A stretch of DNA of 64,000 nucleotides from positions 310,001-374,000 of the forward strand of contig NZ_JACJFN010000003.1 in the NCBI RefSeq assembly GCF_014164785.1, written 5' to 3'. The position numbers and the translations under genes are program-made. Below are positions 25,742 to 34,252 of this stretch, piece by piece (position 1 is the stretch's first letter; each line of letters begins with the position of its first letter). Under the pieces are notes generated by a model. The model made no database searches. It was not told the origin of the DNA and was given only the letters and a program-made list of their open reading frames with translations. Origin of the DNA: Aquipseudomonas guryensis. Lineage in GTDB: Bacteria; Pseudomonadota; Gammaproteobacteria; Pseudomonadales; Pseudomonadaceae.

Positions 25742-28084
25742 CTACTCGCTGACACTGAAGCGCAGCTGTGCGGTCTGCCCGCCCTGGTCCAGCACACTCA
25801 GCTGGTACTGCCCCGTCTCGCGCAGCACCTGGGCGAAGGCTTCGCCCGGCTGGCTCTCGGCCAGTGGCGCGCCATTCAGGAACCACCAGCGCGTACCACT
25901 GCCGCCCAGGGCCGAGAGCTGCAGGCGCAGCGGCTCGGCACTGCTGGCCGGGCGGCGCAGGCGGTCGTGATCGCGAATGCCGACGATCGACAACGGCGCC
26001 GCCGGCGGTGCCATGGCTGGCGGACAGCTCGTGTCGGCCGCCGGCAAACGCGCCGCGCGGCATTCGCGACGCGGCAACCAGGGTTCCAGCGGTGCCGGCC
26101 AGAGCGCCACCTGACGTGCCTCGCCAGCGGCACAGGTGGCCGCCACCTGCCGCCCCTGCGAGTTGACCCAGATGTTCTGCAACAGCCCCAGGCCCAACGG
26201 CTGATCGGCCGCCTGCAGGGTCGGCGGCGTGGTGCCGTCGAGGGTCCAGGCGAAGCGCTGGCGCCGGCAATTGTCATCCTCACGGGCCAGCGGCTGCCCC
26301 AGCGGCCAGCAGATCGCCGCCACGCCGACACTCTCCGGCACCACTTGCACAGGGGGCGCCAGGCCACGCTGGCTGTCGCGGTTGACCAGCAGATCATGCA
26401 CCTGCAGCAACAGCGGCGCGGCCGAGGCCAGGCCGAACTGGCCGGGCACCGGGGTGCCGTCCGGACGGCCGATCCAGATGCCGATCAGGTGCCGTGGACC
26501 GACCCCCACCGCCCAGGCATCGCGAAAGCCGTAGCTGGTGCCGGTCTTCCAGGCCAGCACGGGACGCTGCAGCAATTCGGCACGCGGGTCGCGATCGGGC
26601 CGTGCCTGGCCGGCCAGAATGCGCCGGATGATCCACGCCGCGCCGGGCGAGAGCAGGCGGCGTTCATGCAGGGCGTCCTGCGGCTGCAGGCGCGGGCGCG
26701 CGGCGAGCCCGTCGCGAGCCAAGGCGCTATAGCCGCCAACCAGTTCCTCCAGGCGGCTGCCGGCGCCCCCGAGAATCAGCGCCAGGTTGGGCTCGGCAGC
26801 GGCCGGCAAGGTCAACGGCACCCCGGCATTGCGCAGTTCACCAGCAAAGCGCTTCGGCCCGTAAGCCTCCAGCAGCTGCACTGCGGGCAGATTGAGCGAG
26901 GTGGCCAGGGCCTCGCTGGCCGACACCGGGCCGATAAAATCGGCGGCGAAGTTGCCGGGGCGATAGTCGCCGTAGCGCCGCGGCACATCCTGCAGCAACG
27001 ACTCGGAATGGATCAGCCCGGCGTCCAGGGCCATGCCATAGAGAAAGGGTTTCAGCGTGGAACCGGGCGAACGCAGGGCGCGCACCATGTCGACATGACC
27101 GAAGCGGCGCTTGTCGGCGATATCCACCGAACCCAGGTAGGCGCGCACCGCCATGCTCTCGTGCTCGACCACCAGGATCGCCGCCGAGGTGTGCTCCGGC
27201 AGACGCGCGCGCCAGCCCAGCAGCAGGTCTTCCAGGCGCCGTTGCAGGCTGGCATCGAGGGTGGTGCGGATCAGTGGCGGGCTGCCCGGCACATTCAGCC
27301 GCCGCGCCAGCAGCGGCGCCAGGTTGGGTTCTTGGCGCGGCGCCAGCAGCACCGGCTCCTGCAGCGCCTCGTCGACCAGGCCCTGTGGCCACACCTGGAA
27401 CTGCGCCAGACGCCGCAGCACCTTGTCCCGCGCCACCTGGGCGCGCTCGGGGTGACGATCCGGACGCAGTCGGCTGGGCGCCTGCGGCAACACCGCGAGC
27501 AGCGCCGCCTCGGCGCGGGTTAGCTGCGCCGGTGACTTGCCCAGGTAGGCCCAGCTGGCCGCCGCTACGCCCTGTAAGGTGCCGCCGAAAGGCGCGCGGT
27601 TGAGGTAGAGGGCGAGGATCTCGTCCTTCGACAGGTGCCATTCCAGCTGCAGGGTGCGCCCGAGCTGACGCAGCTTGCCGGCGAAGGTGCGCGAATGCGG
27701 GTCGAGCAGACGCGCCACCTGCATCGACAGGGTGCTGCCACCGGACAGCACGCGCCCGCCCGTGAGGTTCTGCCAGGCCGCGCGGCCCAGGGCCAGCGGA
27801 TTGACCCCGGGATGCCGATAGAACCAGCGGTCCTCGTAGGTCAGCAGCGCCTGCAGGTAATAGGGCGAAACCTGCTCCGGCGTCACCGGATAACGCCATA
27901 CCCCCTCGGCATCGGCGAAGCGCCACAGCGGCGTGCCGTCCTCGGCCAGCACCACGCGGGCCAGGTCGTCCTGCGGCAGCGGCAGCGGAAACAGCCGATC
28001 GGCCACCAACAGCAACGCCACCAGCAGCACGGGCAGCGCCAGCCAGGGGCGGCGCAAGCGGATGAGCCAGCGCCTCAGGTCCAT
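25742..28084 (-). CDS. pbpC: Penicillin-binding protein 1C
   Basis: A 780-residue bifunctional class A penicillin-binding protein of the PbpC type. A single N-terminal membrane helix (about 12-30) is followed by the GT51 glycosyltransferase with EDRWFYRHPGVNPLALGRA (Glu84) and GGSTLSMQVARLL. The transpeptidase domain has the SxxK motif in SPGSTLKPF (Ser342/Lys345), SLN at 396-398 and KTGTS from Lys513. The C-terminal ~130 residues match the PBP1C-specific extension. The start at 28084 (MDLRRWLIRL) keeps the helix near the N-terminus; the longer reading to 28216 has no support. It is near the alpha-2-macroglobulin gene, a pairing well known in proteobacteria. Confidence 0.94.
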   Translation of the reverse strand: MDLRRWLIRLRRPWLALPVLLVALLLVADRLFPLPLPQDDLARVVLAEDGTPLWRFADAEGVWRYPVTPEQVSPYYLQALLTYEDRWFYRHPGVNPLALGRAAWQNLTGGRVLSGGSTLSMQVARLLDPHSRTFAGKLRQLGRTLQLEWHLSKDEILALYLNRAPFGGTLQGVAAASWAYLGKSPAQLTRAEAALLAVLPQAPSRLRPDRHPERAQVARDKVLRRLAQFQVWPQGLVDEALQEPVLLAPRQEPNLAPLLARRLNVPGSPPLIRTTLDASLQRRLEDLLLGWRARLPEHTSAAILVVEHESMAVRAYLGSVDIADKRRFGHVDMVRALRSPGSTLKPFLYGMALDAGLIHSESLLQDVPRRYGDYRPGNFAADFIGPVSASEALATSLNLPAVQLLEAYGPKRFAGELRNAGVPLTLPAAAEPNLALILGGAGSRLEELVGGYSALARDGLAARPRLQPQDALHERRLLSPGAAWIIRRILAGQARPDRDPRAELLQRPVLAWKTGTSYGFRDAWAVGVGPRHLIGIWIGRPDGTPVPGQFGLASAAPLLLQVHDLLVNRDSQRGLAPPVQVVPESVGVAAICWPLGQPLAREDDNCRRQRFAWTLDGTTPPTLQAADQPLGLGLLQNIWVNSQGRQVAATCAAGEARQVALWPAPLEPWLPRRECRAARLPAADTSCPPAMAPPAAPLSIVGIRDHDRLRRPASSAEPLRLQLSALGGSGTRWWFLNGAPLAESQPGEAFAQVLRETGQYQLSVLDQGGQTAQLRFSVSE

Positions 28085-28182
28085 GGGCCTGCTACCCTTC
28101 GCCGCAGCAGGTGCCTGTGGCATGCTGCCCTGCATTGCGCGCAATAGCCGAGGAGCGGCCCCGAGCGGCCGAACATTTTTTC

Positions 28183-28470
28183 GTGAGTGATTTCTTTCAA
28201 TGGCTGGGTCACGCACTCGGCACTCTGATCCGTTTCATCGTCGAAGCCCTCAGCGGCTTCTTCGGCCTGTTCGCCGACGCCGGCCGCAGCTTTCTGCAGG
28301 GCCTGGCCAATGCCCTCGGTACCGACATCGGCCTGCTCAGCCTGGTGGCCATGGTCTGCGGCCTGTTGCTGCTCTACGCCGCCTTCCGCGCCGGCCTGCG
28401 CAAGGCTTTCGTGCGCATGGTGATCTATGGGCTGCTGGGATTGTGGTTGTTGAGTTTGATTGTGAGTTGA
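28183..28470 (+). CDS. Small two-helix membrane protein, unknown function
   Basis: A 95-residue protein that probably starts at the GTG at 28183 (VSDFFQWLGHALGTLIRFIV). It has an amphipathic segment and a hydrophobic segment at about 20-30, and a strong C-terminal pair of hydrophobic helices (LSLVAMVCGLLLLYAAF, then MVIYGLLGLWLLSLIV). Upstream purine is poor, so the start is uncertain; a GTG at 28111 is the alternative but lies near the divergent pbpC start. It sits in the gap between pbpC and the RAYT unit. Composition and hydrophobicity argue for a real gene, but no family is recognised. Confidence 0.6.
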   Translation: MSDFFQWLGHALGTLIRFIVEALSGFFGLFADAGRSFLQGLANALGTDIGLLSLVAMVCGLLLLYAAFRAGLRKAFVRMVIYGLLGLWLLSLIVS

Positions 28471-28494
28471 GGCCACTCAAGAATCGACCCAGAG

Positions 28495-28515
28495 GTAGCC
28501 CGGATGCAATCCGGG
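28495..28515 (+). repeat. REP sequence, left end of RAYT unit
   Basis: Matches GTAGCCCGGATGCAATCCGG plus G; about 25 bp after the stop of the small membrane-protein gene and 11 bp before the 3' end of the transposase gene. Confidence 0.9.
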
Positions 28516-28525
28516 AGCAGCCCCA

Positions 28526-29053
28526 CTATTCCCCTGCCCCGACAACCTGCTCTTGTACGCCCCCACACCACTCACTAGGCAGTAGCCCACGCTGCACATA
28601 GCGATGAAAGCTGGACAGTGGCCAATCTGCCGCACGCAAAACCAAACCATGCTTCATCGGGTTGGCATGGATGTAATCCACGTGCGCCGCAAAGTCCTGC
28701 TCATCGCGAATCAGATGTTCCCAGAAACGGCGTTGCCAGATGCTCGCTTCGCCCTTCGGGTTAATGCTCACACGCTCACCTCGCGCCTGCAGGTGCTGAA
28801 TAAACAGAGACTTGAACATCCGTACCCGCGATGAGAAATCTGCATCATCCTCAGGCAACCACATCAACAGATGAAGATGCTCGGGCAAGACAACCGCGGC
28901 CGGAAGTTTAAACGGCTTTGCACTGCTTACCTGGCGCAGAGCCATGCGCAACTCATCGCTATAACGAAGCAACAGATCCGAGGAGCGATCCCGCAGGGCC
29001 AGCGTCAGGAAATAGCAGGCACCCGCAACCCTGGCACGTCGATAGTTGACCAT
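28526..29053 (-). CDS. REP-associated tyrosine transposase (RAYT, IS200-like Y1 fold)
   Basis: A 175-residue HUH single-strand nuclease of the RAYT group. The HUH motif is in LPEHLHLLMWLPEDD (His59 and His61), and the nucleophile is Tyr127 in HVDYIHANPMKHGLV, the RAYT form of the Y1 motif. WQRRFWEHLIRDEQDF is also characteristic. Such enzymes cut REP sequences with strand and site specificity and are thought to spread them. GGGAGG precedes the ATG at 29053 by 8 nt; the TTG at 29077 is not needed. All catalytic residues are present, so it may be active. Confidence 0.93.
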   Translation of the reverse strand: MVNYRRARVAGACYFLTLALRDRSSDLLLRYSDELRMALRQVSSAKPFKLPAAVVLPEHLHLLMWLPEDDADFSSRVRMFKSLFIQHLQARGERVSINPKGEASIWQRRFWEHLIRDEQDFAAHVDYIHANPMKHGLVLRAADWPLSSFHRYVQRGLLPSEWCGGVQEQVVGAGE

Positions 29054-29081
29054 TCCCCAGACCTCCCTGTCTGGCAACTTT

Positions 29082-29102
29082 CCCGGATTGCATCCGGGCT
29101 AC
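29082..29102 (-). repeat. REP sequence, right end of RAYT unit
   Basis: Exact inverted copy of the REP at 28495-28515. It lies between the transposase start and the alpha-2-macroglobulin gene's stop, 14 bp from the latter. Confidence 0.9.
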
Positions 29103-29116
29103 AACGGCAAAAGGCC

Positions 29117-32100
29117 TCAGCGCCCCCTTACCACCAGTTTCTCCGGCGCCTCGCCCTGGGCTTTCCAGGCCGGGCGATACATGGATTCCACCTGCGGCGG
29201 CGGCACCCGGTAGATGCCGGGCGTCACGGCGCGGGCCAGGTAAAGCAGGTGGGTGGCGTCGTAGCCATTCACATCCAGCGCGGCCACGTAGCGGTCGTCG
29301 CGGAATTCCTGGTGTTTGATCGCGGCGTTCTGCATCGACTTCTGCCAGTCCTTCACCGCACTGCTGGCGTCGTCCAGGCTGGCGGCACTCTGCGCCAGGT
29401 TCTGGTTTTCCAGTTCCAGGCCCGCCGGCAACAGGTCGACCAGCAGGGCATCCGGCACCCGCTCATCGGCACGCACCGCCAGGTGCACCAGCACCAGTTG
29501 GCCGCTTTGCAGATTGTTCAGGTCCAGCGCGTTGCCACCGAGGTCGTAGTACTCGCGCTCGATGCTCAGGTTGTTGCCACCCGCCCGCGGCGCCTGGGCC
29601 GGGTAACCGGACAGCGTCAGCTGCTGGTACAGGCTCTGCTCGCCCGGGTTGCTCAGGCTCAGCGGTTCGCCCAGGCCAGCGCCCTGTAGCAGCACGGCCG
29701 GCTGGCTGTTGCTCAGTTCGCGCAGCTGGCCGGCGACTTCCAGCACGGCGTTCCAGTCCTGCTCCGGCTTTTTCACCAGGCTACGGCCGGCGAGGAACAG
29801 CGAGTTGCGCTCCTGGGTCGACAGGTAGCTCTGCAGCGCACGCTCCTCGGCCAATTCGAACAGCAGTTGCTCGCGCGTGCCGGCGGCCAGGTCGTTCTCC
29901 TCCAGCAGGGCATAGATCAGCGCCTGGTCGCGCAGCGGGCTGCCGTAGTCGCCCAGCCAGTCCTCGCGGTTGCGGCCCTGGGCCATGCCCACGGCCAGCG
30001 CCTCGTCGGCACGCGGCTTGTCGCCCATCTTCTGCAGGGCCACCGCCAGGTGCACCAGCGGCAGGCCGGACTGCGACTCGCTGCGCCGCTCGTACAGCGC
30101 GCGCAGGGCGCCCAGCGGCGCCTGCTGACTGCGCGCCAGCACGTAGCCGGCGTAGGCCTGCACGGCAAAGCGGGTGTGGTCGAGGTTTTCGCTGTAGCCG
30201 ACTTCGATCAGGTTGCGCTCCTGCAGGTAGCGCAGCAGGCGCTCGCTGGCCTTCTTCAACGGCTCGGCCGGCACGGCAAAGCCCTGCTCGCGGGCGCGCA
30301 GGAGGAAGTCGGTGACATAGGCGGTCAGCCAGTATTCCTCATCGCTGTCACTGCCCCACAGACCGAAACTGCCGTTGTAGCGCTGCATGCCGAGCAGGCG
30401 CTCGATGCCGATCTCGATAGAACGGCGGCGCTGCTCCTCCGGCTCGCCTTCCAGGCCGAGGCGCTTGAGGGTGGCGGCATCCGCATACAGCGAGGGGTAC
30501 AGGCCGCTGGTGGTCTGCTCCAGACAGCCGTAGGGATAGGCCTTGAGGGCACGGATCTGCTCGGCCAGATTGAGCGGCGGACGACTGGACACGCTGAGCA
30601 GCGCCTCCAGCCCGGCCGGTTCGAAGGCCGCCAGGGTGCCGGCCGGCAGGCTCCAGCGTTCGCCCTTGAGCACGCTGCGGAACATCTGCTGCTGCGCCGG
30701 CCAGGCCGGACGCACACCGATGCGCCAGGTGCGACTGAACGGCGGCAGGTTCTCGCCCGGCAAGCTCAGGCCCTGCACGCTGACGCGCAGCACGCCGGCG
30801 CCGAAGCCGCCGGCGGCACGCACCGGGATGCGCAGGGTGGTGCGCTGGCCCTGGTCGAGTTGAATCGGTGCAGTATGCCCGCCGGGGGTTTCGCTCAAGG
30901 CCAGCTGGCCCTCGGCGCTGAGCTGCACATCGAGTTTCTGCAGGGCGCCGGACAGGTTGGTCAGGTCCAGGGCCACAGTGGTTTCATCGCCACCGGCGAG
31001 GAAGCGCGGCGCCGACAGTTCGGCCACCAGCGGCGCGGCCACCACCGTCTTGCCCTCGGCCATGCCGTAGCGCTCGTCGGTCCAGGCCTGGGCCATCAGG
31101 CGCAGCTCGCCATTGAAGTCGGGAATATCCAGGCTGACTTCACCCTGGCCCTGGGCATCCAGCTGCACCGGCAGGCTCTGCTGGGCGACGATGGTGATGC
31201 TGGTATCCGGCCGTTTGCCGCCCTTGGCCAGCGCCGCGTCGCCGCCGAAGGCCAGGCTGGCCAGACGCCCCTGGCCGGCCTCGATCAGCTGGCCGTAGAC
31301 ATCCAGCTGGTCGGCGCCATAGGCCTTGCGCCCAAAGAACTGGGCGAAGGGGTCCGGTGTCGGGTACTCGGTGATATTGAGGATGCCGACATCCACGGCC
31401 GCCACCAGCACCCGCACCTCGCTCGGCACGCTGCCGTCGGCGTTCTTCGCCTGGATCTGCACCTTCAGCGGCTGCTGCGGACGCATCTTCTCCGGCGCCG
31501 TCAGGCTAAGTTGCAGCTTGCGCGGACCGCGCTCGAACGGCAGGTGCAGCAGACCCACGGCGCGCTTGGGCGTGGCGCCCGCCTTGCGCTCACCGGGACG
31601 GATCACCAGCGCGCTGATGTACAGGTCATGCCGCGCCCACTCGTCGTCCAGGGCAATCTCGAAGGCCTTGCCTTCGGCCGGCACCTCGATTTCCTGCCAC
31701 CACAGCGGGCCGTCGCTGGACTCTACCAGCAGGTAGCCACTGCCGGCCACCGGCGGGGTAACGGTGACCGTGGCCGTGTCGCCGGCACTGTAGGCCGGCT
31801 TATCGAGGGCCAGCTTGACCTGGTCCGGACGCACCGCGCCGCCGTCGGTGTTGTCCTGCCAGGAATAACCGGCCCACACCCGCAGGCTGCTCATGATGCC
31901 GGTTTCGGCGTCGGTGACTTCGATCCGGTACGGGCCCCACTCCACCGGGAAACTGACCTTGGCCGTGCCGCCGGCGGCGACGCTGATGTTCTCCTCGGCC
32001 AGGTTGAGGAACTTCTCGTTGTAGTGGTAATTCCAGCCTTCGCCTTCGGAGAAGCTCCAGTAGTAGTCGCGACGTTCGCGGATAAAGCGCACGTTGAGCT

Positions 32101-34018
32101 GCTCGGCAGCCAGCTTGTTGCCAGCCGGGTCGGCGACCAGCAGCTCGAACTCGGCCAGGCTGTCGCCATCCACCTCCTCGCCCTCGAACAAGCCGCGCAC
32201 ACCGGGCAGGCGCTCGGCTGGCCACACCGGTTGCACCAGGCGCCGGGTAATCGGCCGGCCACCGGACTCCTGCAGGCTGGCCTGGACGATCAGTTGCAGC
32301 GGTGACTTGGCTTCGGCCCAGCGGTTCTCCACCTGGATCAGGGTCTTGCCCTCGACATCCAGGCTGGTTTCCTCCAGGTCGAGGTCCTGGCTCAGCTCCT
32401 CCTCGGTGAGCGAGCCGAACTGATAGCCGGGCAGCGCCTTCACCGCCTCGCGCAGCGGCCGCACATAGACCTGGCCGGTCAGGCGATTGCCGGACGCCGG
32501 TGCGCCGTACAGGTAACGGCCCTCGACCTGGAACTGCGCCTCATCGCTCGGCGCGATCGGCGTCTCGCTGCCCTTGAGCTCCAGGGCCAGGCGTTCGGGC
32601 AGGAAGTCCTCGACGAGGAATTCGTAGATCTGGCTGTGCCCGCTGCCGACATCCAGCAGCAGCTGCCAGCGACCGGTCGGGGCCTCGCCGGCCAGCTGCA
32701 GCTGGTATTGATAGAGGCCATCCTCGCCCGGCTGCCAGACGAACTTGCGGCTGACCTGTTCATCCGGGCGGCGCACTTCCACGTTCACCGGCTGCGGCTT
32801 GACCGCACGGCCATCGGCATCGCGCAGCAGGGCATTGAGCAGCACGGTCTCGCCCGGGCGATACAGGTCACGCGGGCCGAACACGAACAGCTGCAGCGGG
32901 TTGGGCAGCTCACCGCCGATATCGAACTCGGCCAGGTCCAGGGCCGGGCCGCTGAGGTTGAGCAGGCTGGTCTGCTCGCCCTGGCGAGCGAGCAGCAGGG
33001 CGGCGTTGTCGGGCAGGCTCAGCTCGGCGTGGCCGCTGCTGTCGGTGCTGCCTTCGCCGATCACCTGGCCCTTGTCGCTGAGCAGTTCCAGGGTCACATC
33101 GGCCTGCGCCGCGCCGCCTTCCAGGGCCTGGGTGAAGACATCCAGACGGCCGCGGTAACGGTGCACCGACAGCCCGATATCGCTGAGGGTGAACAGCGTC
33201 GCCGGCTGCGTGTAGTTGTAGGTGCCAGCCTCGCGCATCACCGCCAGGTACACGCCCGGCTGCTTGAACGGTTCCAGGCCGGCAATCGGCAGCAGCAGGG
33301 TTTCACGGGTATTGCGCGCCGGGTTAAGGTCGAAGCGACCGCCATACACCAGCTCGGCCATCGGCAGCAGTTCGCGGGACTCCCAGGTGCTGATATTCGA
33401 GCTGCGCCCCCACTGGCTGAGAAAGCTCGGCAGCGCCTCCTGGCGGATGCGGAAGAACTCGACGTTGACCTTGTCGACGTTCAGCGCGATCACCGGCAGA
33501 CCTTCGGCCAGACGGGTCGGCAGCAACGAGCCACGGCTGGCGAAGCCGACCGTGGGCTGCATGTCGCGGGTATCGATCTGCGTGCTGTATTCCGCGGCCA
33601 GTTCGCTGGCATTGACGCCACGCAGGCCGGCATCGATGGTCAGCAGCAGGCTGCGCTGGGGTTCGAGGTGGCGCAGGCGCAGTTCCATCAGGTTGTCGGA
33701 CAGCTCCCAGGCGCCATCGACCTTGCCACTTTTCTTGTCGACCAGGTGCAGCTTGGCGGCGAAATCCTGTTCGGGATCGAGCGGCACGCTGAAGGTCACC
33801 GATAGCGCACTGGCGCCCTCGAGCTGCACTTCCGAGGCATCGGCCACGCTCAGCTGGCGCCCGGCATAGCGCTTGGCCAGCGCCTCGACATCCGCCGCCG
33901 GCCTGGCCGCGTCCTGCGCCGCGACGGGTCGCTCGGCGCTGGGCACATCGGGAGTGGAAGAATCGCAGGCGCTGAGCAGCGTCAGTGCGAGGGCCAGAAG
34001 CAGTCCTTTGTTCGGCAT
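29117..34018 (-). CDS. yfhM: Bacterial alpha-2-macroglobulin lipoprotein
   Basis: A 1633-residue periplasmic lipoprotein thought to trap proteases. The lipobox LLSAC is at 14-18 (Cys18). The thioester motif YPYGCLEQTTSG puts Cys1165 and Gln1168 in the expected position, so this is the thioester-forming type (not the thioester-lacking YfaS type). The many beta-rich segments before it match the MG domain array, and SLWGSDSDEEYWL-like helices after it match the thioester domain. In enterobacteria and Pseudomonas the yfhM-pbpC pair is thought to guard and repair the envelope when the outer membrane is breached. Here a RAYT unit and a small gene separate the two. Confidence 0.94.
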   Translation of the reverse strand: MPNKGLLLALALTLLSACDSSTPDVPSAERPVAAQDAARPAADVEALAKRYAGRQLSVADASEVQLEGASALSVTFSVPLDPEQDFAAKLHLVDKKSGKVDGAWELSDNLMELRLRHLEPQRSLLLTIDAGLRGVNASELAAEYSTQIDTRDMQPTVGFASRGSLLPTRLAEGLPVIALNVDKVNVEFFRIRQEALPSFLSQWGRSSNISTWESRELLPMAELVYGGRFDLNPARNTRETLLLPIAGLEPFKQPGVYLAVMREAGTYNYTQPATLFTLSDIGLSVHRYRGRLDVFTQALEGGAAQADVTLELLSDKGQVIGEGSTDSSGHAELSLPDNAALLLARQGEQTSLLNLSGPALDLAEFDIGGELPNPLQLFVFGPRDLYRPGETVLLNALLRDADGRAVKPQPVNVEVRRPDEQVSRKFVWQPGEDGLYQYQLQLAGEAPTGRWQLLLDVGSGHSQIYEFLVEDFLPERLALELKGSETPIAPSDEAQFQVEGRYLYGAPASGNRLTGQVYVRPLREAVKALPGYQFGSLTEEELSQDLDLEETSLDVEGKTLIQVENRWAEAKSPLQLIVQASLQESGGRPITRRLVQPVWPAERLPGVRGLFEGEEVDGDSLAEFELLVADPAGNKLAAEQLNVRFIRERRDYYWSFSEGEGWNYHYNEKFLNLAEENISVAAGGTAKVSFPVEWGPYRIEVTDAETGIMSSLRVWAGYSWQDNTDGGAVRPDQVKLALDKPAYSAGDTATVTVTPPVAGSGYLLVESSDGPLWWQEIEVPAEGKAFEIALDDEWARHDLYISALVIRPGERKAGATPKRAVGLLHLPFERGPRKLQLSLTAPEKMRPQQPLKVQIQAKNADGSVPSEVRVLVAAVDVGILNITEYPTPDPFAQFFGRKAYGADQLDVYGQLIEAGQGRLASLAFGGDAALAKGGKRPDTSITIVAQQSLPVQLDAQGQGEVSLDIPDFNGELRLMAQAWTDERYGMAEGKTVVAAPLVAELSAPRFLAGGDETTVALDLTNLSGALQKLDVQLSAEGQLALSETPGGHTAPIQLDQGQRTTLRIPVRAAGGFGAGVLRVSVQGLSLPGENLPPFSRTWRIGVRPAWPAQQQMFRSVLKGERWSLPAGTLAAFEPAGLEALLSVSSRPPLNLAEQIRALKAYPYGCLEQTTSGLYPSLYADAATLKRLGLEGEPEEQRRRSIEIGIERLLGMQRYNGSFGLWGSDSDEEYWLTAYVTDFLLRAREQGFAVPAEPLKKASERLLRYLQERNLIEVGYSENLDHTRFAVQAYAGYVLARSQQAPLGALRALYERRSESQSGLPLVHLAVALQKMGDKPRADEALAVGMAQGRNREDWLGDYGSPLRDQALIYALLEENDLAAGTREQLLFELAEERALQSYLSTQERNSLFLAGRSLVKKPEQDWNAVLEVAGQLRELSNSQPAVLLQGAGLGEPLSLSNPGEQSLYQQLTLSGYPAQAPRAGGNNLSIEREYYDLGGNALDLNNLQSGQLVLVHLAVRADERVPDALLVDLLPAGLELENQNLAQSAASLDDASSAVKDWQKSMQNAAIKHQEFRDDRYVAALDVNGYDATHLLYLARAVTPGIYRVPPPQVESMYRPAWKAQGEAPEKLVVRGR

Positions 34019-34252
34019 AACGGGCTCCCAAAGCGGGCAAGGCAGAGGAGCGAAACTATAGCCGAAGCATGCTTGCCCAGGCGTGATCCAGGCAACTGTG
34101 CAACTGAGCTGATGACATTCGACAGCGCGCGCCGCTCCAACCGTACTACGCAGTGTTCACCCGGTGGACTACGCAACGTATCGCTCACGGCTTATCCGGG
34201 CGTCGGGCGACCTGTCGTGCAGCCTATAATCGCCTTTTTACCGGAAATCCCC

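Larger units (their letters stand above)
28495..29102 (-). mobile_element. REP-bounded RAYT unit
   Basis: A 608-bp unit holding one transposase gene and bounded by a perfect 21-bp inverted repeat: GTAGCCCGGATGCAATCCGG(G) at 28495-28515 and its exact complement at 29082-29102. It lies between the small membrane-protein gene and the alpha-2-macroglobulin gene. REP-associated tyrosine transposases are usually single-copy and domesticated rather than actively mobile. Confidence 0.88.

Noticed and set aside
29867..32305. 812-codon ORF on the plus strand antisense to the alpha-2-macroglobulin gene
   Set aside because: Composition is rich in Gln/Arg/His/Gly, as expected of a shadow frame in high-GC DNA; there is no domain and the opposite strand holds an intact known protein.
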